Made by a program: the position numbers and the translations under genes
Assembly (NCBI RefSeq): GCF_900113375.1
Contig: NZ_FOPC01000004.1
Location: forward strand, 62,001 to 126,000
Source of the DNA: Algoriphagus hitonicola
Lineage (GTDB): Bacteria; Bacteroidota; Bacteroidia; Cytophagales; Cyclobacteriaceae
Direction of reading: 5' to 3'
Length of the DNA: 64,000 nucleotides
Part shown: in pieces, positions 43,069 to 51,805 of the stretch
Numbering within the stretch: position 1 is the stretch's first letter
How the letters are laid out: the number at the start of each line of letters is the position of its first letter
Notes under the pieces: generated by a model
What the model saw: the letters and a program-made list of their open reading frames with translations, nothing else
Told to the model about the DNA's origin: nothing
Databases searched by the model: none

Positions 43069-45588
43069 ATGAAAAACACACTACCCAAATTTCTTAGGAG
43101 ATTTACTTTGTTGGTGGGTATTTTTGGAGTCATGTTCTATTCTGAGGACAGTTTTGCCCAACGGAAAAAGAAAAAAGACGCTAAAAATGCCGCTACTACC
43201 ACCGCTCCTGCCAAACCAGCAAATGGAAAAGGCCCAAAACCCTATAAAGAGGTAATCACGAAGGAAGCAGAATCAAAAGATGGATTATTCAAAGTTCATC
43301 AAATTGATGAGAAATACTTCTATGAGATCCCGGATTCTCTCTTTGGACGGGATATGCTTATGGTGACCACCATTGCCAAAACTGCCGATGGAATCGGATA
43401 TGGTGGTGAACGGACCAATACGCTTATGCTTCGATGGGAAAAGGATGAAGATAATGTTCTTTTGAGAGTCGTATCTGTGGACAACTATGCCCCGGATTCT
43501 CTTCCGATCGCCATGGCAGTAAAAAATTCCAATTTAGAGCCTATCCTTCAGCGTTTTGAAGTGAAATCAAAAGCTACGGATTCTACAGGCACTGTCATTG
43601 AAGCAACTGATCTTTTTGCTAAAGATGTTCCTGCATTGGGACTTCAGCGAAACAGAAGAACTCAATATAGAGTACAGCGATTGGATGCCGAAAGATCCTA
43701 TATCGAGCATATCCATACTTACCCCATCAATATCGAAGCTCGATATGTGATGACTTACGCGGCTCAAAACCCACCTTCCAACAGCACAACGGGTTTGATT
43801 ACCTTGGAGATGAATTCTTCAATGGTTCTTTTGCCAGCAGAGCCTATGATGCAGCGATTATCTGACCGACGTGTAGGTTGGTTTAGCAGATCTTATGTAG
43901 ACTATGGTGCGGATGCACAAAAAGCCGAGTCCAGAAGATATCTTGATCGATGGAGATTGGAAGTGAAACCTGAGGATATGGAGAAATTCAAGCGCGGCGA
44001 ATTGGTAGAACCTAAGAAGCAGATTGTCTACTACATCGATCCCGCCACTCCTAAAAAGTGGGTGCCATACCTTAAGCAAGGCGTAGAAGACTGGCAAAAA
44101 GCTTTCGAAGCCGCTGGATTTAAAAATGCCATCATTGCCAAAGAAGCTCCAACACCTGAAGAAGATCCAACTTGGAGCCCTGAAGATGCGCGCTACTCTG
44201 TCATTCGCTACTTTGCTTCGGATATCCAAAATGCCTATGGGCCACATGTATCTGATCCCCGATCTGGAGAGATCATCGAATCCGATATCGGATGGTATCA
44301 CAATGTGATGAACTTGCTAAGAAATTGGTATTTCATTCAGACTGCAGCTGTCAATCCAGATGCAAGAAGCGTACAGTTCAAAGATGAAGTAATGGGCCGA
44401 TTGATCCGTTTTGTATCTGCTCACGAAGTAGGACATACCTTGGGACTGCCACATAACTTCGCTTCCTCTAATGCTTATCCGGTGGAGAAACTACGCGATG
44501 CAGAATTCACCAAAGAAATGGGTACAGCCCCATCTATTATGGACTATGCCCGATTCAACTACGTCGCTCAGCCTGAAGACGAAGGTGTCAGCTTAATGCC
44601 GGATGTCGGACCGTATGACAAGTACGCCATATCATGGGGCTACCGACCTATTCCAGAAGCCAGCACTCCTGAAGAAGAGCAGGCGATCTTGGATCAGTGG
44701 ATTATGGAAAAGCAAGGTGATCCAGTCTTCCGATATGGCCGTCAAGGAAACTCTTATGACCCAACTACTCAAAGTGAAGATTTGGGAGACAACTCAATGG
44801 AAGCTTCTGAATACGGCATCGCCAACTTGAAGCGAATCATGCCAAACTTGATGGAATGGACTGCTGAAGAAGACAAACCTTTTAAAGATTTCAGTGATTT
44901 GGAAGAGATGTACGGACAAGTTCTGGGTCAGTTTAACCGATACATGGGACATGTCAGAACTCACGTAGGTGGAGTAATGGAAGTGTACCGAGCATCCGGA
45001 CAGGATGAGCCAGTTTACACGCACAATTCCAAAGAAATGCAAAAATCAGCCGTCAGTTTCTTAAACGAAAATCTATTCGCAACTCCAGATTGGTTGATGG
45101 ATGATCAAATCATCGCAAGAACCGGTGATTTTGGAGCCTTGGAAAGAATCAGAGGACTGCAAGTAGGGGCGCTGAATGGCATTTTAGAATGGGGTAGACT
45201 CGGTCGAGTGATCGAAAACGAAGCGATCAACGGCGATGAAGCGTATAACATCAGCGAACTATTCGATGATTTGAGAAGTGGAATCTGGGGTGAGCTTGCC
45301 GGAGGACGTGCTATTGATGTTCACCGCAGATCACTTCAAAGAGCCCACATCGAGCGACTAGAATTGATGCTAACCGGAGACGAGCCTAATCTTCCTGCAG
45401 CGTTTAGAAGATTTGCTGGTCCTCAGATCAATGCTTCTCAGTCAGATATCAGACCGATCGCAAGAGGAGAATTGAAAACCCTACAGCGACAAATCAACGC
45501 CGCTATCGGCCGGACATCAGATCGTATGTCAAAATTGCACTTGGAAGATCTTTCTGAGCGGATTGACATGATTCTAGATCCGCAATAA
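43069..45588 (+). CDS. Secreted zinc-dependent metalloprotease (DUF5117/DUF5118 type)
   Basis: An 839-residue exported protein with a signal peptide (to DSFAQ), then a Lys/Ala-rich linker (RKKKKDAKNAATTTAPAKPA). The DUF5117/5118 regions precede a metzincin catalytic motif HEVGHTLGLPH (H452, E453, H456, H462), and the expected Met-turn SIMDY lies about 40 residues on. So the zinc site and the general base are all present. The C-terminal 250 residues are helical (DUF4953-like). It probably cleaves proteins or peptides in the periplasm or outside the cell. It stands alone, and its start lies 46 bases from the flavoprotein frame. Confidence 0.93.
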   Translation: MKNTLPKFLRRFTLLVGIFGVMFYSEDSFAQRKKKKDAKNAATTTAPAKPANGKGPKPYKEVITKEAESKDGLFKVHQIDEKYFYEIPDSLFGRDMLMVTTIAKTADGIGYGGERTNTLMLRWEKDEDNVLLRVVSVDNYAPDSLPIAMAVKNSNLEPILQRFEVKSKATDSTGTVIEATDLFAKDVPALGLQRNRRTQYRVQRLDAERSYIEHIHTYPINIEARYVMTYAAQNPPSNSTTGLITLEMNSSMVLLPAEPMMQRLSDRRVGWFSRSYVDYGADAQKAESRRYLDRWRLEVKPEDMEKFKRGELVEPKKQIVYYIDPATPKKWVPYLKQGVEDWQKAFEAAGFKNAIIAKEAPTPEEDPTWSPEDARYSVIRYFASDIQNAYGPHVSDPRSGEIIESDIGWYHNVMNLLRNWYFIQTAAVNPDARSVQFKDEVMGRLIRFVSAHEVGHTLGLPHNFASSNAYPVEKLRDAEFTKEMGTAPSIMDYARFNYVAQPEDEGVSLMPDVGPYDKYAISWGYRPIPEASTPEEEQAILDQWIMEKQGDPVFRYGRQGNSYDPTTQSEDLGDNSMEASEYGIANLKRIMPNLMEWTAEEDKPFKDFSDLEEMYGQVLGQFNRYMGHVRTHVGGVMEVYRASGQDEPVYTHNSKEMQKSAVSFLNENLFATPDWLMDDQIIARTGDFGALERIRGLQVGALNGILEWGRLGRVIENEAINGDEAYNISELFDDLRSGIWGELAGGRAIDVHRRSLQRAHIERLELMLTGDEPNLPAAFRRFAGPQINASQSDIRPIARGELKTLQRQINAAIGRTSDRMSKLHLEDLSERIDMILDPQ

Positions 45589-45611
45589 GTTTAAAAACCA
45601 ACCTTAAGTAT

Positions 45612-45639
45612 AAAGGCGTCCGAAAGGGCGCCTTTTTTT
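45612..45639 (+). terminator. Terminator of the metalloprotease gene
   Basis: A 9-bp stem (AAAGGCGTC / GGCGCCTTT, one G-T pair), 45612-45620 with 45627-45635, with a CGAAAG loop and a T-run. Confidence 0.88.
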
Positions 45640-45679
45640 GTGAGTTCTGAATTGCGTAAATTTACAGGAACAATAAGCC

Positions 45680-46090
45680 ATGAATACACCACATATCATT
45701 TTAAAAAGCCACAAACTAAGAGTGACAGACTGTCGCTTGGAGATCATTGAAGAATTTCTCCGAAAACAAGTCGCTTTGGCCCATAGTGACTTGGAGGAAA
45801 GTCTAAACAAACAATTTGACCGGGTGACGATTTATCGGACCTTAAATACTTTTTTGGAGCAAGATATTATCCATAAAGTCCTAGACGATAGCGGGTCGAC
45901 TAAATATGCCCTTTGCTCGCACGAAGATGCCCATGATCATGACCACGAACACGTGCATTTCAAATGTGAAATCTGTGGAGAAACGACTTGTCTGGAAAAT
46001 ATCAGCTTACCGGTGGTAAAACTTCCTGAAGGATTCAGCAAAAGAGAAATGAACCTATTGGTGCAGGGGATTTGTGATAAGTGCCGTTAG
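45680..46090 (+). CDS. Fur-family transcriptional regulator
   Basis: A 136-residue Fur/Zur/PerR-like repressor. The winged helix covers about 1-75 (LRVTDCRLEIIEEFLRK, FDRVTIYRTLNTFLEQDI). The dimerisation part holds a His-rich metal loop HEDAHDHDHEHVHFKC and two CxxC pairs (CEIC, CDKC) for a structural zinc. The His cluster, richer than in typical Fur, points to Zur-like or peroxide sensing, but metal identity cannot be assigned. It stands alone between two terminator-bounded units. A near-consensus -7 box (TAAATTTA, 45657-45664) lies 16 bases upstream. Confidence 0.92.
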   Translation: MNTPHIILKSHKLRVTDCRLEIIEEFLRKQVALAHSDLEESLNKQFDRVTIYRTLNTFLEQDIIHKVLDDSGSTKYALCSHEDAHDHDHEHVHFKCEICGETTCLENISLPVVKLPEGFSKREMNLLVQGICDKCR

Positions 46091-46317
46091 ACTTCCAGCG
46101 GTTCCCGTGTCGGCTTTTGAGTAGGTCCTTGGGTAGGCCAAACGACCCCGGGCGGCAAATCAATATGAGGCGGTTTTTGATTTTCAACCCCACCATCTCC
46201 ATCATCTCCATTCGGTTTATCCTTTTTTAGGGCGTTCTTGGTCATCATCGCCACAAAGTAGATGACGATCACGTAGGCAAACCCCGCCAGAAAAAGGTTA
46301 ATCAATAAACTACTCAT
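46087..46317 (-). CDS. Small membrane protein, hypothetical
   Basis: A 76-residue protein starting MSSLLINLFLAGFAYVIVIY, with one membrane helix at about residues 3-24. A charged linker follows (KNALKKDKPNGDDGDGG), then a Pro-rich tail (HIDLPPGVVWPTQGPTQKPT). No family recognised. Its stop overlaps the end of the convergent Fur gene by 4 bases. ATG 46317 is chosen; the frame also contains TTG at 46323. Confidence 0.65.
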   Translation of the reverse strand: MSSLLINLFLAGFAYVIVIYFVAMMTKNALKKDKPNGDDGDGGVENQKPPHIDLPPGVVWPTQGPTQKPTREPLEV

Positions 46318-46466
46318 ATTCAAAAATTTTATAAAATATAAGATAATACACTTTTTAAATCAATGAATGTCCTAATTGTTTTCCCGTTAATCCATAATCA
46401 ATGATTTTTCCCGGCTTGTTTTATCCCAAGGATAGATGGATATTTGCGCTCTGAAAAAGTAAAGTG

Positions 46467-46940
46467 ATGATTGTAAAAACCAAAAAATATCAATTACCGA
46501 CAGGTACATACATTAAAATGGGACTTGCTACTGTCCTAAAAGAACAGTGGTGGGTTATCCTAATCGCCTTGGCTATTTGCTGCGGTTATTTCTGGATTGC
46601 TTCCATTTGGTGGATCATCGGAGCCTTGATCGCCTATGCACTCTATGTGTTGTTTTGGGCGATTCAGTTTACCGGAGTGACTCAAATGGAGCAGAATAAA
46701 GTCATCTTCGAAAAATTAGCCTATGAGATTGATTCCCGACAGATATTGATGAAAATCAACACCAAACAAGGGATGCCGGTGCAGTGGAATATGATCAAAA
46801 GAGCAGAGGTAAAAAAAGATGCTTTTGTACTCTACATGTCCAAAGCTCAATTTATTCACCTTCCTTTTCGAATCTTTAATTCGGACAATGATCGAAAATT
46901 TTTGGAGACGATTCTCAAGCGCAAGGAACTGATGAAATAA
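46467..46940 (+). CDS. YcxB-like membrane protein
   Basis: A 157-residue protein with two membrane helices near residues 28-66 (WWVILIALAICCGYFWIASI, WWIIGALIAYALYVLFW). A cytosolic beta-sheet domain follows (VTQMEQNKVIFEKLAYEIDS, MPVQWNMIKRAEVKKDAFVL, FIHLPFRIFNS) of the YcxB C-terminal type, related to PH-like folds. Function is unknown. ATG 46467 is preferred over GTG 46464. A GATATTTG -7-like box (one mismatch) lies 23 bases upstream and a bidirectional terminator follows the gene. Confidence 0.75.
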   Translation: MIVKTKKYQLPTGTYIKMGLATVLKEQWWVILIALAICCGYFWIASIWWIIGALIAYALYVLFWAIQFTGVTQMEQNKVIFEKLAYEIDSRQILMKINTKQGMPVQWNMIKRAEVKKDAFVLYMSKAQFIHLPFRIFNSDNDRKFLETILKRKELMK

Positions 46941-46954
46941 GTGTCATTAGGAAC

Positions 46955-46995
46955 AAAAAAAGCCTTCGAAAATTATTTTCGAAGGCTTTTTTAAT
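46955..46995. terminator. Bidirectional terminator, YcxB-like / fasciclin
   Basis: A long perfect stem: A6-AGCCTTCGAAAA paired with TTTTCGAAGGCT-T6, with a TTA loop. The A-run and T-run sit on opposite sides, so it can end transcription from both convergent genes. Confidence 0.9.
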
Positions 46996-47012
46996 TTTTT
47001 TACTTGGCCAAA

Positions 47013-47513
47013 TTACATCGCTGGAAGAATTACCGTGTCAATTACGTGAACTACACCGTTGTCAGCTTCGATATCCGCAGCTGTTACTGTAGCATCATTG
47101 ATCATGGCTTTTCCATCCTTCAAAGTCACTGTGATTTCGCCACCTTGTACCGTTTTAGCTTTCTGACCATTTTTCAAATCAGAAGACATGATTTTACCCG
47201 GTACTACATGATATGTCAATACTTTCACCAATTGATCTTTGTTCTCAGGCTTCAACAAATTTTCAACAGTTCCTGCTGGCAACTTTGCAAAAGCATCATT
47301 GGTAGGTGCAAAAACAGTAAAAGGTCCGTCACCTTTCAAAACGTCCACCAAATCACCTGCTTTAACTGCAGCTACTAGAGTGGAAAGGAATTCGGTGCTT
47401 ACCGCCAAATCGACGATATCAGCTTCTACTTCGTGTATTTTTTCTGCTCTTGGAGCAAAGGCAGACGCAACAAAAAACATTGCGACCAATAAAAGACTTG
47501 TTAATTTTTTCAT
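47013..47513 (-). CDS. Secreted fasciclin-domain protein
   Basis: A 166-residue exported protein: signal peptide ([20 protein letters not shown]), then one FAS1 domain with both signatures, [17 protein letters not shown] (H1 box) and [11 protein letters not shown] (H2 box), with YHV ([11 protein letters not shown]) between. FAS1 domains mediate cell adhesion or bind small molecules and lipids. The single domain fills the whole mature protein. No operon partner; it shares the bidirectional terminator with the YcxB-like gene. Confidence 0.93.
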   Translation of the reverse strand: MKKLTSLLLVAMFFVASAFAPRAEKIHEVEADIVDLAVSTEFLSTLVAAVKAGDLVDVLKGDGPFTVFAPTNDAFAKLPAGTVENLLKPENKDQLVKVLTYHVVPGKIMSSDLKNGQKAKTVQGGEITVTLKDGKAMINDATVTAADIEADNGVVHVIDTVILPAM

Positions 47514-47739
47514 GACAGTTAAGAGTTTTTTGGTTTATACTATGAGAAACAGCCTCTTAAGCACTTTGTTTAAATATTGGGAAAAATAATTCAACAAAAT
47601 TTAATAAACTGCCCTCAAACACTGCAAAGGGGGGATTAATTCTCAAAATAAATTTTCCAATTCTTTTTCGAAAGTCCCAAAACGCTCTAGTCTCTAATCA
47701 AAAAGTATTCGAGCAGATGCTTGGCTTTTACAGAATTCC

Positions 47740-47747
47740 TACCTTTG
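47740..47747 (+). promoter_or_regulatory. -7 element of rlmH
   Basis: TACCTTTG, a perfect TAnnTTTG, 3 bases before the rlmH ATG, with TTGG 15 bases further upstream as a poor -33. Transcription would begin at the start codon. Confidence 0.5.
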
Positions 47748-47750
47748 GAC

Positions 47751-48224
47751 ATGACAATCAAACTGATCGCAATCGGCAAAACAGACCACCAAGCCATCCA
47801 AAGTCTGATCGATGAGTATTCCAAGCGGCTTAATTTTTACATCAGGTTCGACTTGGAACTCATTCCCGATCTCAAAAGCACCAAATCACTCTCTGAAGCC
47901 CAACAAAAAGAGAAAGAAGGCGAATTGATTTTAAAAAAGTTACTTCCGGCCGATGAATTAATTCTTTTGGACGAACGAGGCAAAACCTTAAGCTCGATGG
48001 AGTTTTCCCAATATCTCCAAAAGAAAATGAATAGCGGGCTGAAGCAGCTCATTTTTGTAATCGGAGGACCCTATGGTTTTTCCGATTCCGTCTACAGCCG
48101 TGCCCATGGAAAGCTTTCACTTTCCCAAATGACGTTTTCCCACCAAATGATCCGTCCATTTTTTATTGAACAGCTTTATCGGGCGATGACCATTTTGAAA
48201 GGTGAACCCTATCACCATCAGTAG
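47751..48224 (+). CDS. rlmH: 23S rRNA (pseudouridine1915-N3)-methyltransferase
   Basis: A 157-residue SPOUT methyltransferase. It begins MTIKLIAIGKT and contains LDERGKTLSSMEFSQYL, FVIGGPYGFSDSVYSRA (SAM-knot loop) and the C-terminal QLYRAMTILKGEPYHHQ. The conserved end YHH is characteristic of RlmH, which methylates 23S position 1915 in the H69 loop after RluD has made the pseudouridine. I chose ATG 47751 over an upstream frame start at 47721 because the family begins there and a -7 element lies between the two. Confidence 0.96.
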   Translation: MTIKLIAIGKTDHQAIQSLIDEYSKRLNFYIRFDLELIPDLKSTKSLSEAQQKEKEGELILKKLLPADELILLDERGKTLSSMEFSQYLQKKMNSGLKQLIFVIGGPYGFSDSVYSRAHGKLSLSQMTFSHQMIRPFFIEQLYRAMTILKGEPYHHQ

Positions 48225-48326
48225 ATTAACCAGTATCAGTGAGTAAAAATTTAAAGGAAATGTTTTGCTAATGTTAACAAATTGTTAATTTTATGGTATT
48301 CTTATTAACATTCCCTTTACTTAACC

Positions 48327-49127
48327 ATGCGATTTTGTCTTCTACTCACCGTTCTTCTTTGGAGTTTTTGCCTTTCGGCAAAGGCACAGGTAGAAACTGT
48401 GGAGTTGAAATTTGAGACAGAAAAGGAAAAAGTCCTTTGGGAAGCCGGAATCGAGCTAAAAGACCCCTATCACTTATTCATGGCTGTCCACGCCGATGAA
48501 AATACATCAACTGATTCTTGGGAGAAAGTCCTAAATGCCACCAATAAGAAATTTGAAAAATCCGGAGCAAGTTTGAAACTACTTCGGGCAATATTCGAAA
48601 AAAGTCACAAATACCTCTTCAAAACGTATGAGCAGCATTCCAGCTTTAATCAAATGCTGCAAGACGGATATTTTGACTGCGTGAGTGGTTCAGCTACTCT
48701 TGCTATGCTACTGGACCAGTATGGTTTTGACTTTGAAGTCATCGAAACCGATTATCATGTGTTTATCATTGCCGAGTTAGGTGGTTCAAAAGTAATTTTG
48801 GAAAGCACCCTACCAATCGGAGGCTTGATCACCTCTCCCACAGAAGTGAAAAAATATTTAGCGAATTATCAAGGAGATTCAGGTGATCAAATTCTTTCAC
48901 TTAATCAGCGATTGGGAGCTCCAGCTATTAATTACTCCGACAATACCATTTTTAGAAAAGTGGATCTTCAGCAGCTCGCCGGTTTGCAATACTATAATGA
49001 CGCCATCGCTCATTTCAACGAGCAGTCTTATGATATGGCCATTGATCAGTTGGCAAAAGCATACAAGCTATATCCTGCCGATCGGATAGCAGGGCTGAAG
49101 GATTTAGCTATTGCCCAAAAGAAGTAA
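48327..49127 (+). CDS. Exported transglutaminase-like protein with TPR end
   Basis: A 266-residue exported protein (signal peptide MRFCLLLTVLLWSFCLSAKA). The middle carries a transglutaminase-like Cys-His-acid pattern: C118 in YFDCVSGSATLAMLLDQYGF, H144 in TDYHVFIIAE and E159 in VILESTLP. The C-terminal 60 residues form a TPR-like helix pair (YYNDAIAHFNEQSYDMAIDQ, LAKAYKLYP). Transglutaminase-like folds in bacteria include cysteine proteases and amidases. The segment resembles the transglutaminase core, but homology cannot be proven by eye. It stands alone, and its start overlaps no neighbour. Confidence 0.7.
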   Translation: MRFCLLLTVLLWSFCLSAKAQVETVELKFETEKEKVLWEAGIELKDPYHLFMAVHADENTSTDSWEKVLNATNKKFEKSGASLKLLRAIFEKSHKYLFKTYEQHSSFNQMLQDGYFDCVSGSATLAMLLDQYGFDFEVIETDYHVFIIAELGGSKVILESTLPIGGLITSPTEVKKYLANYQGDSGDQILSLNQRLGAPAINYSDNTIFRKVDLQQLAGLQYYNDAIAHFNEQSYDMAIDQLAKAYKLYPADRIAGLKDLAIAQKK

Positions 49128-49239
49128 TTATTTTTGCCATACAAAAATGGTCTCCATCAATCGACAGAGACCCAAATCTGAAACCCTCACCCCTAAGAGT
49201 TCAGATTAAATCAAAAAAATAATCATTTCTCAATTACCC

Positions 49240-49305
49240 CTAAATCATAAAGGCAATAAAGAACCCGATCAAAGCCAATCGTTGGATTAAAAGCGAAATT
49301 TTCAT
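49240..49305 (-). CDS. Tiny hydrophobic peptide (21 residues), tentative
   Basis: ATG 49303-49305 (minus) opens 21 codons reading MKISLLIQRLALIGFFIAFM and Ile, a single short hydrophobic helix after a basic start. It lies alone between two convergent/parallel genes. It resembles the small membrane peptides that are often missed, but chance is not excluded. Confidence 0.25.
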   Translation of the reverse strand: MKISLLIQRLALIGFFIAFMI

Positions 49306-49368
49306 GGCATTAAGTTATTTCCAAAAGCTCCCAAAGTAAACGCATTTGAAGATCTACCCCAATACGAC

Positions 49369-49408
49369 AAATGCCCTATCTGTGCGACAGGGCATTTGAA
49401 TTTTTTTC
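49369..49408 (+). terminator. Terminator hairpin near the SlyD gene end
   Basis: The stem AAATGCCCT / AGGGCATTT (49369-49377 with 49389-49397) is followed on the plus strand by T7. Its T-run is on the plus side, though the nearest gene end is SlyD on the minus strand. Confidence 0.65.
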
Positions 49409-49414
49409 AACTGA

Positions 49415-49927
49415 TCAATGGGCATGACCACCGGGACCATGCACATGTCCGTGTTCTATTTCCTCGGGTTCGGCAGCTCGGATAGATTCGATTTTCCCTT
49501 CAAAATACAGGTCCATTCCCGCCAAGGGATGATTAAAATCCATATGGACACCGCGGTAATCGACCTTTGTGATTTCTCCCCGCATCTGATTTCCTTTATC
49601 ATCTTGCATAGGAATCACTTTGCCCACTTTTAGCAGCTCTTTATTCTTTTTCCCTTCTTCTTTAAAATTCGCTTTGGGGATAATCGCCGTTTTGTACTCA
49701 TCGTAATCTCCGTAGGCATTTTCGAAATCAATAAACACTTCAAAACTTTCCCCTTCTGCTTTCCCCGCAATAACTTCTTCAAGCTTAAGAAGGATATTCT
49801 GATGTCCCATCAAGAAATGATAAGGCATCTCAGCGCTGACTGACTCATAATCTACCGGGCCGGATTCTCCATCATCCACACGTAGTTTATAGGAGATGGC
49901 AACCACTTTATCTTTTTCTGCTTTCAT
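49415..49927 (-). CDS. FKBP-type peptidyl-prolyl isomerase, SlyD-like
   Basis: A 170-residue SlyD-type FKBP with an insert-in-flap chaperone domain. The FKBP part (VVAISYKLRVDDGESGPVDY, FLMGHQNILLKLEEVIAGKA) brackets the IF domain (EAYGD-type motif seen as FENAYGDYDEYK). The fold ends MDFNHPLAGMDLYFEGKIES. The tail EEIEHGHVHGPGGHAH is a short His-rich metal-binding end, as in SlyD proteins that supply nickel. It isomerises prolyl bonds and assists folding in the cytoplasm. A perfect -7 element sits 35 bases upstream. Confidence 0.93.
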   Translation of the reverse strand: MKAEKDKVVAISYKLRVDDGESGPVDYESVSAEMPYHFLMGHQNILLKLEEVIAGKAEGESFEVFIDFENAYGDYDEYKTAIIPKANFKEEGKKNKELLKVGKVIPMQDDKGNQMRGEITKVDYRGVHMDFNHPLAGMDLYFEGKIESIRAAEPEEIEHGHVHGPGGHAH

Positions 49928-49962
49928 ATTTTTTTCTGATTATTAGAAACTATTTTGCAAGC

Positions 49963-49970
49963 CAAATCTA
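49963..49970 (-). promoter_or_regulatory. -7 element of the SlyD-like gene
   Basis: The minus strand reads TAGATTTG, a perfect TAnnTTTG, 35 bases before the ATG. Confidence 0.45.
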
Positions 49971-50096
49971 CTTTGCTAATCAGGCTTGATGCTTCTACCT
50001 CTCTCAGCAAAGGCGACCGAAACCCGCCTGCATTGAACTTCCATGCTGCTTTAGGAGGCTCAATTTTTCTTATTGGTAAAAAACGGAGCTACAAAT

Positions 50097-51803
50097 TTAT
50101 TTAAACAAATAGCTCACGCTTAACTGGGCGACAAAATTCTTCCGGTCAAATCCCGGAACAAAATACTGATCGGGGTCATTTTCCAGATACCATTTGTAAT
50201 TCAGCGTATTGACATACTGAAATCTTCCGCTCACCAAAATATTGTCAAATCGCCAATCCCCCACCAAAGAAGGCACCAAGTCCACATACTTGTTTCTAAA
50301 GTCCTTTGAAGCTTCGTACCGATAATAATAAAAATCATTGTTGTACACAATCCGCTCAAACTGAAAACCGATTCGGTTCATCTTGTCCACCCAGGCAAAC
50401 TCCACAAAAATCTGATTACTTGCAGGTCCATTTCCGATACCCAAAACCTGTCCTTGATGGGTGTATCCATGTCGGATATGATCATGAATATACCAGGTTC
50501 GCATTTGACGGATTTCCTCGCGAATAGTCTGTCCACTTTGTGTCATTTCAGAGCTGATCTGAAAATATCGCCCCTGTTTTTTCAGCGGCATCAGATGTGA
50601 AAATCCAAAAGTAAACGCTCTCCCTTTCTCAGGGGTAATCATAAAATCCTCCAGCACTCGGCTGTTGCCGCGGGTACCGTATTCCCCGTAAAACTCAAAA
50701 TGCCCTTCTTGGCTCAGCCAGCGGAAATAGCCAGAGCTAAATTGCTGTCTTTTATTCCGAATCGGGTCAAAAACATTTTCTGGCCCTTTTCTCCCATTGA
50801 AGATCGGGAGTAAATCCGCAAAATCAGTAATCTCATTTCGATAGACCTGATTGGTGGAAGCATAGCCCAGAAATAAGCCCGGAACCCATTTTGGTTGGTA
50901 GGTCAATACCAACCCGGATAAGTATCGCTTCCCATTTTCCCGCTTGGGGATCAATACCGGATTTTGCTGAATAGTATAATCGGGATGAGGGGGAAGAAAA
51001 TTCGTAGACTTAAGAAAACCTGATATCAGTTGTCCTTCAAATGAACCAATTGTAGTTTTAACAGGCTTTCGGGTATTGACCGTAAAATGCAAAAACCCCG
51101 GCGCATTGTTTCCCATCAAGAGCGAATTGCGCCGACCGGGACCCCACCAGAGATTTTCGGTAGACAAACCGACAGAATACTCCTTATAATTAAACCGAAA
51201 ACTCGACTGACCAGCATAGAGTCTATTATAGGCCTTTCGGCCAAAGCGCTCCGGCATATCGATCCGGTTCATGTATTCGTAGTAGAAAAGAATCGTGGCC
51301 TGATGCTCGATAGGAAAGCCAATGTAGTCCTTGTTTTGAGCCATCAAGAGTTCCGGCTGAAGCTGAAGCGAAAAATTACCCAACTCCGCATAAGCGCCAA
51401 TACTAAATACCTGCTGCAATCCCCGATTGGGAATCATCGCTCCATCATTGACCCCGAAGGCATATTCTGAATTGTACTGCATCCGATATGTCCCCGGAAG
51501 CAACAAAAACTTCAATTGACGAGCAGAGTCGAGTTGGATTTTGTGATGAACGCCGCTTCGGTCAAAGTCCACCACCGAACTGTCCAAATCAAATCCATCT
51601 TTTACCCCAAAGGCCTCCGTAGGATAAAGTGGCCGAATCATCCAAGAAGAAGCAGAATCCACATTTCCGATTAGCTGAGCCCTCCGTAAATAATCGTCCA
51701 AAAATGGCATCCCCACCGGGATCGTCTGTCCTAAAACCGGAATAGTCAGCCCAAAAAAGAGCAAAATGGCAAGTAGCTTGGTTTGTATCGCTTCCTTTCT
51801 CAT
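50097..51803 (-). CDS. Capsule assembly Wzi-like outer-membrane protein
   Basis: A 568-residue outer-membrane beta-barrel. A signal peptide (to LGQ) precedes MPFLDDYLRRAQLIGNVDSA, and the family core includes YSVGLSTENLWWGPGRRNSL, a highly recognisable Wzi signature, with alternating aromatic strands through LSVSYLFK. In E. coli Wzi helps anchor capsular polysaccharide at the cell surface. The C-terminal Phe-Lys follows the Omp-type end. A lipoprotein gene precedes it by 2 bases in the same operon, and wecB (UDP-GlcNAc epimerase) diverges from that, which fits surface-polysaccharide assembly. Confidence 0.9.
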   Translation of the reverse strand: MRKEAIQTKLLAILLFFGLTIPVLGQTIPVGMPFLDDYLRRAQLIGNVDSASSWMIRPLYPTEAFGVKDGFDLDSSVVDFDRSGVHHKIQLDSARQLKFLLLPGTYRMQYNSEYAFGVNDGAMIPNRGLQQVFSIGAYAELGNFSLQLQPELLMAQNKDYIGFPIEHQATILFYYEYMNRIDMPERFGRKAYNRLYAGQSSFRFNYKEYSVGLSTENLWWGPGRRNSLLMGNNAPGFLHFTVNTRKPVKTTIGSFEGQLISGFLKSTNFLPPHPDYTIQQNPVLIPKRENGKRYLSGLVLTYQPKWVPGLFLGYASTNQVYRNEITDFADLLPIFNGRKGPENVFDPIRNKRQQFSSGYFRWLSQEGHFEFYGEYGTRGNSRVLEDFMITPEKGRAFTFGFSHLMPLKKQGRYFQISSEMTQSGQTIREEIRQMRTWYIHDHIRHGYTHQGQVLGIGNGPASNQIFVEFAWVDKMNRIGFQFERIVYNNDFYYYRYEASKDFRNKYVDLVPSLVGDWRFDNILVSGRFQYVNTLNYKWYLENDPDQYFVPGFDRKNFVAQLSVSYLFK

Positions 51804-51805
51804 GA

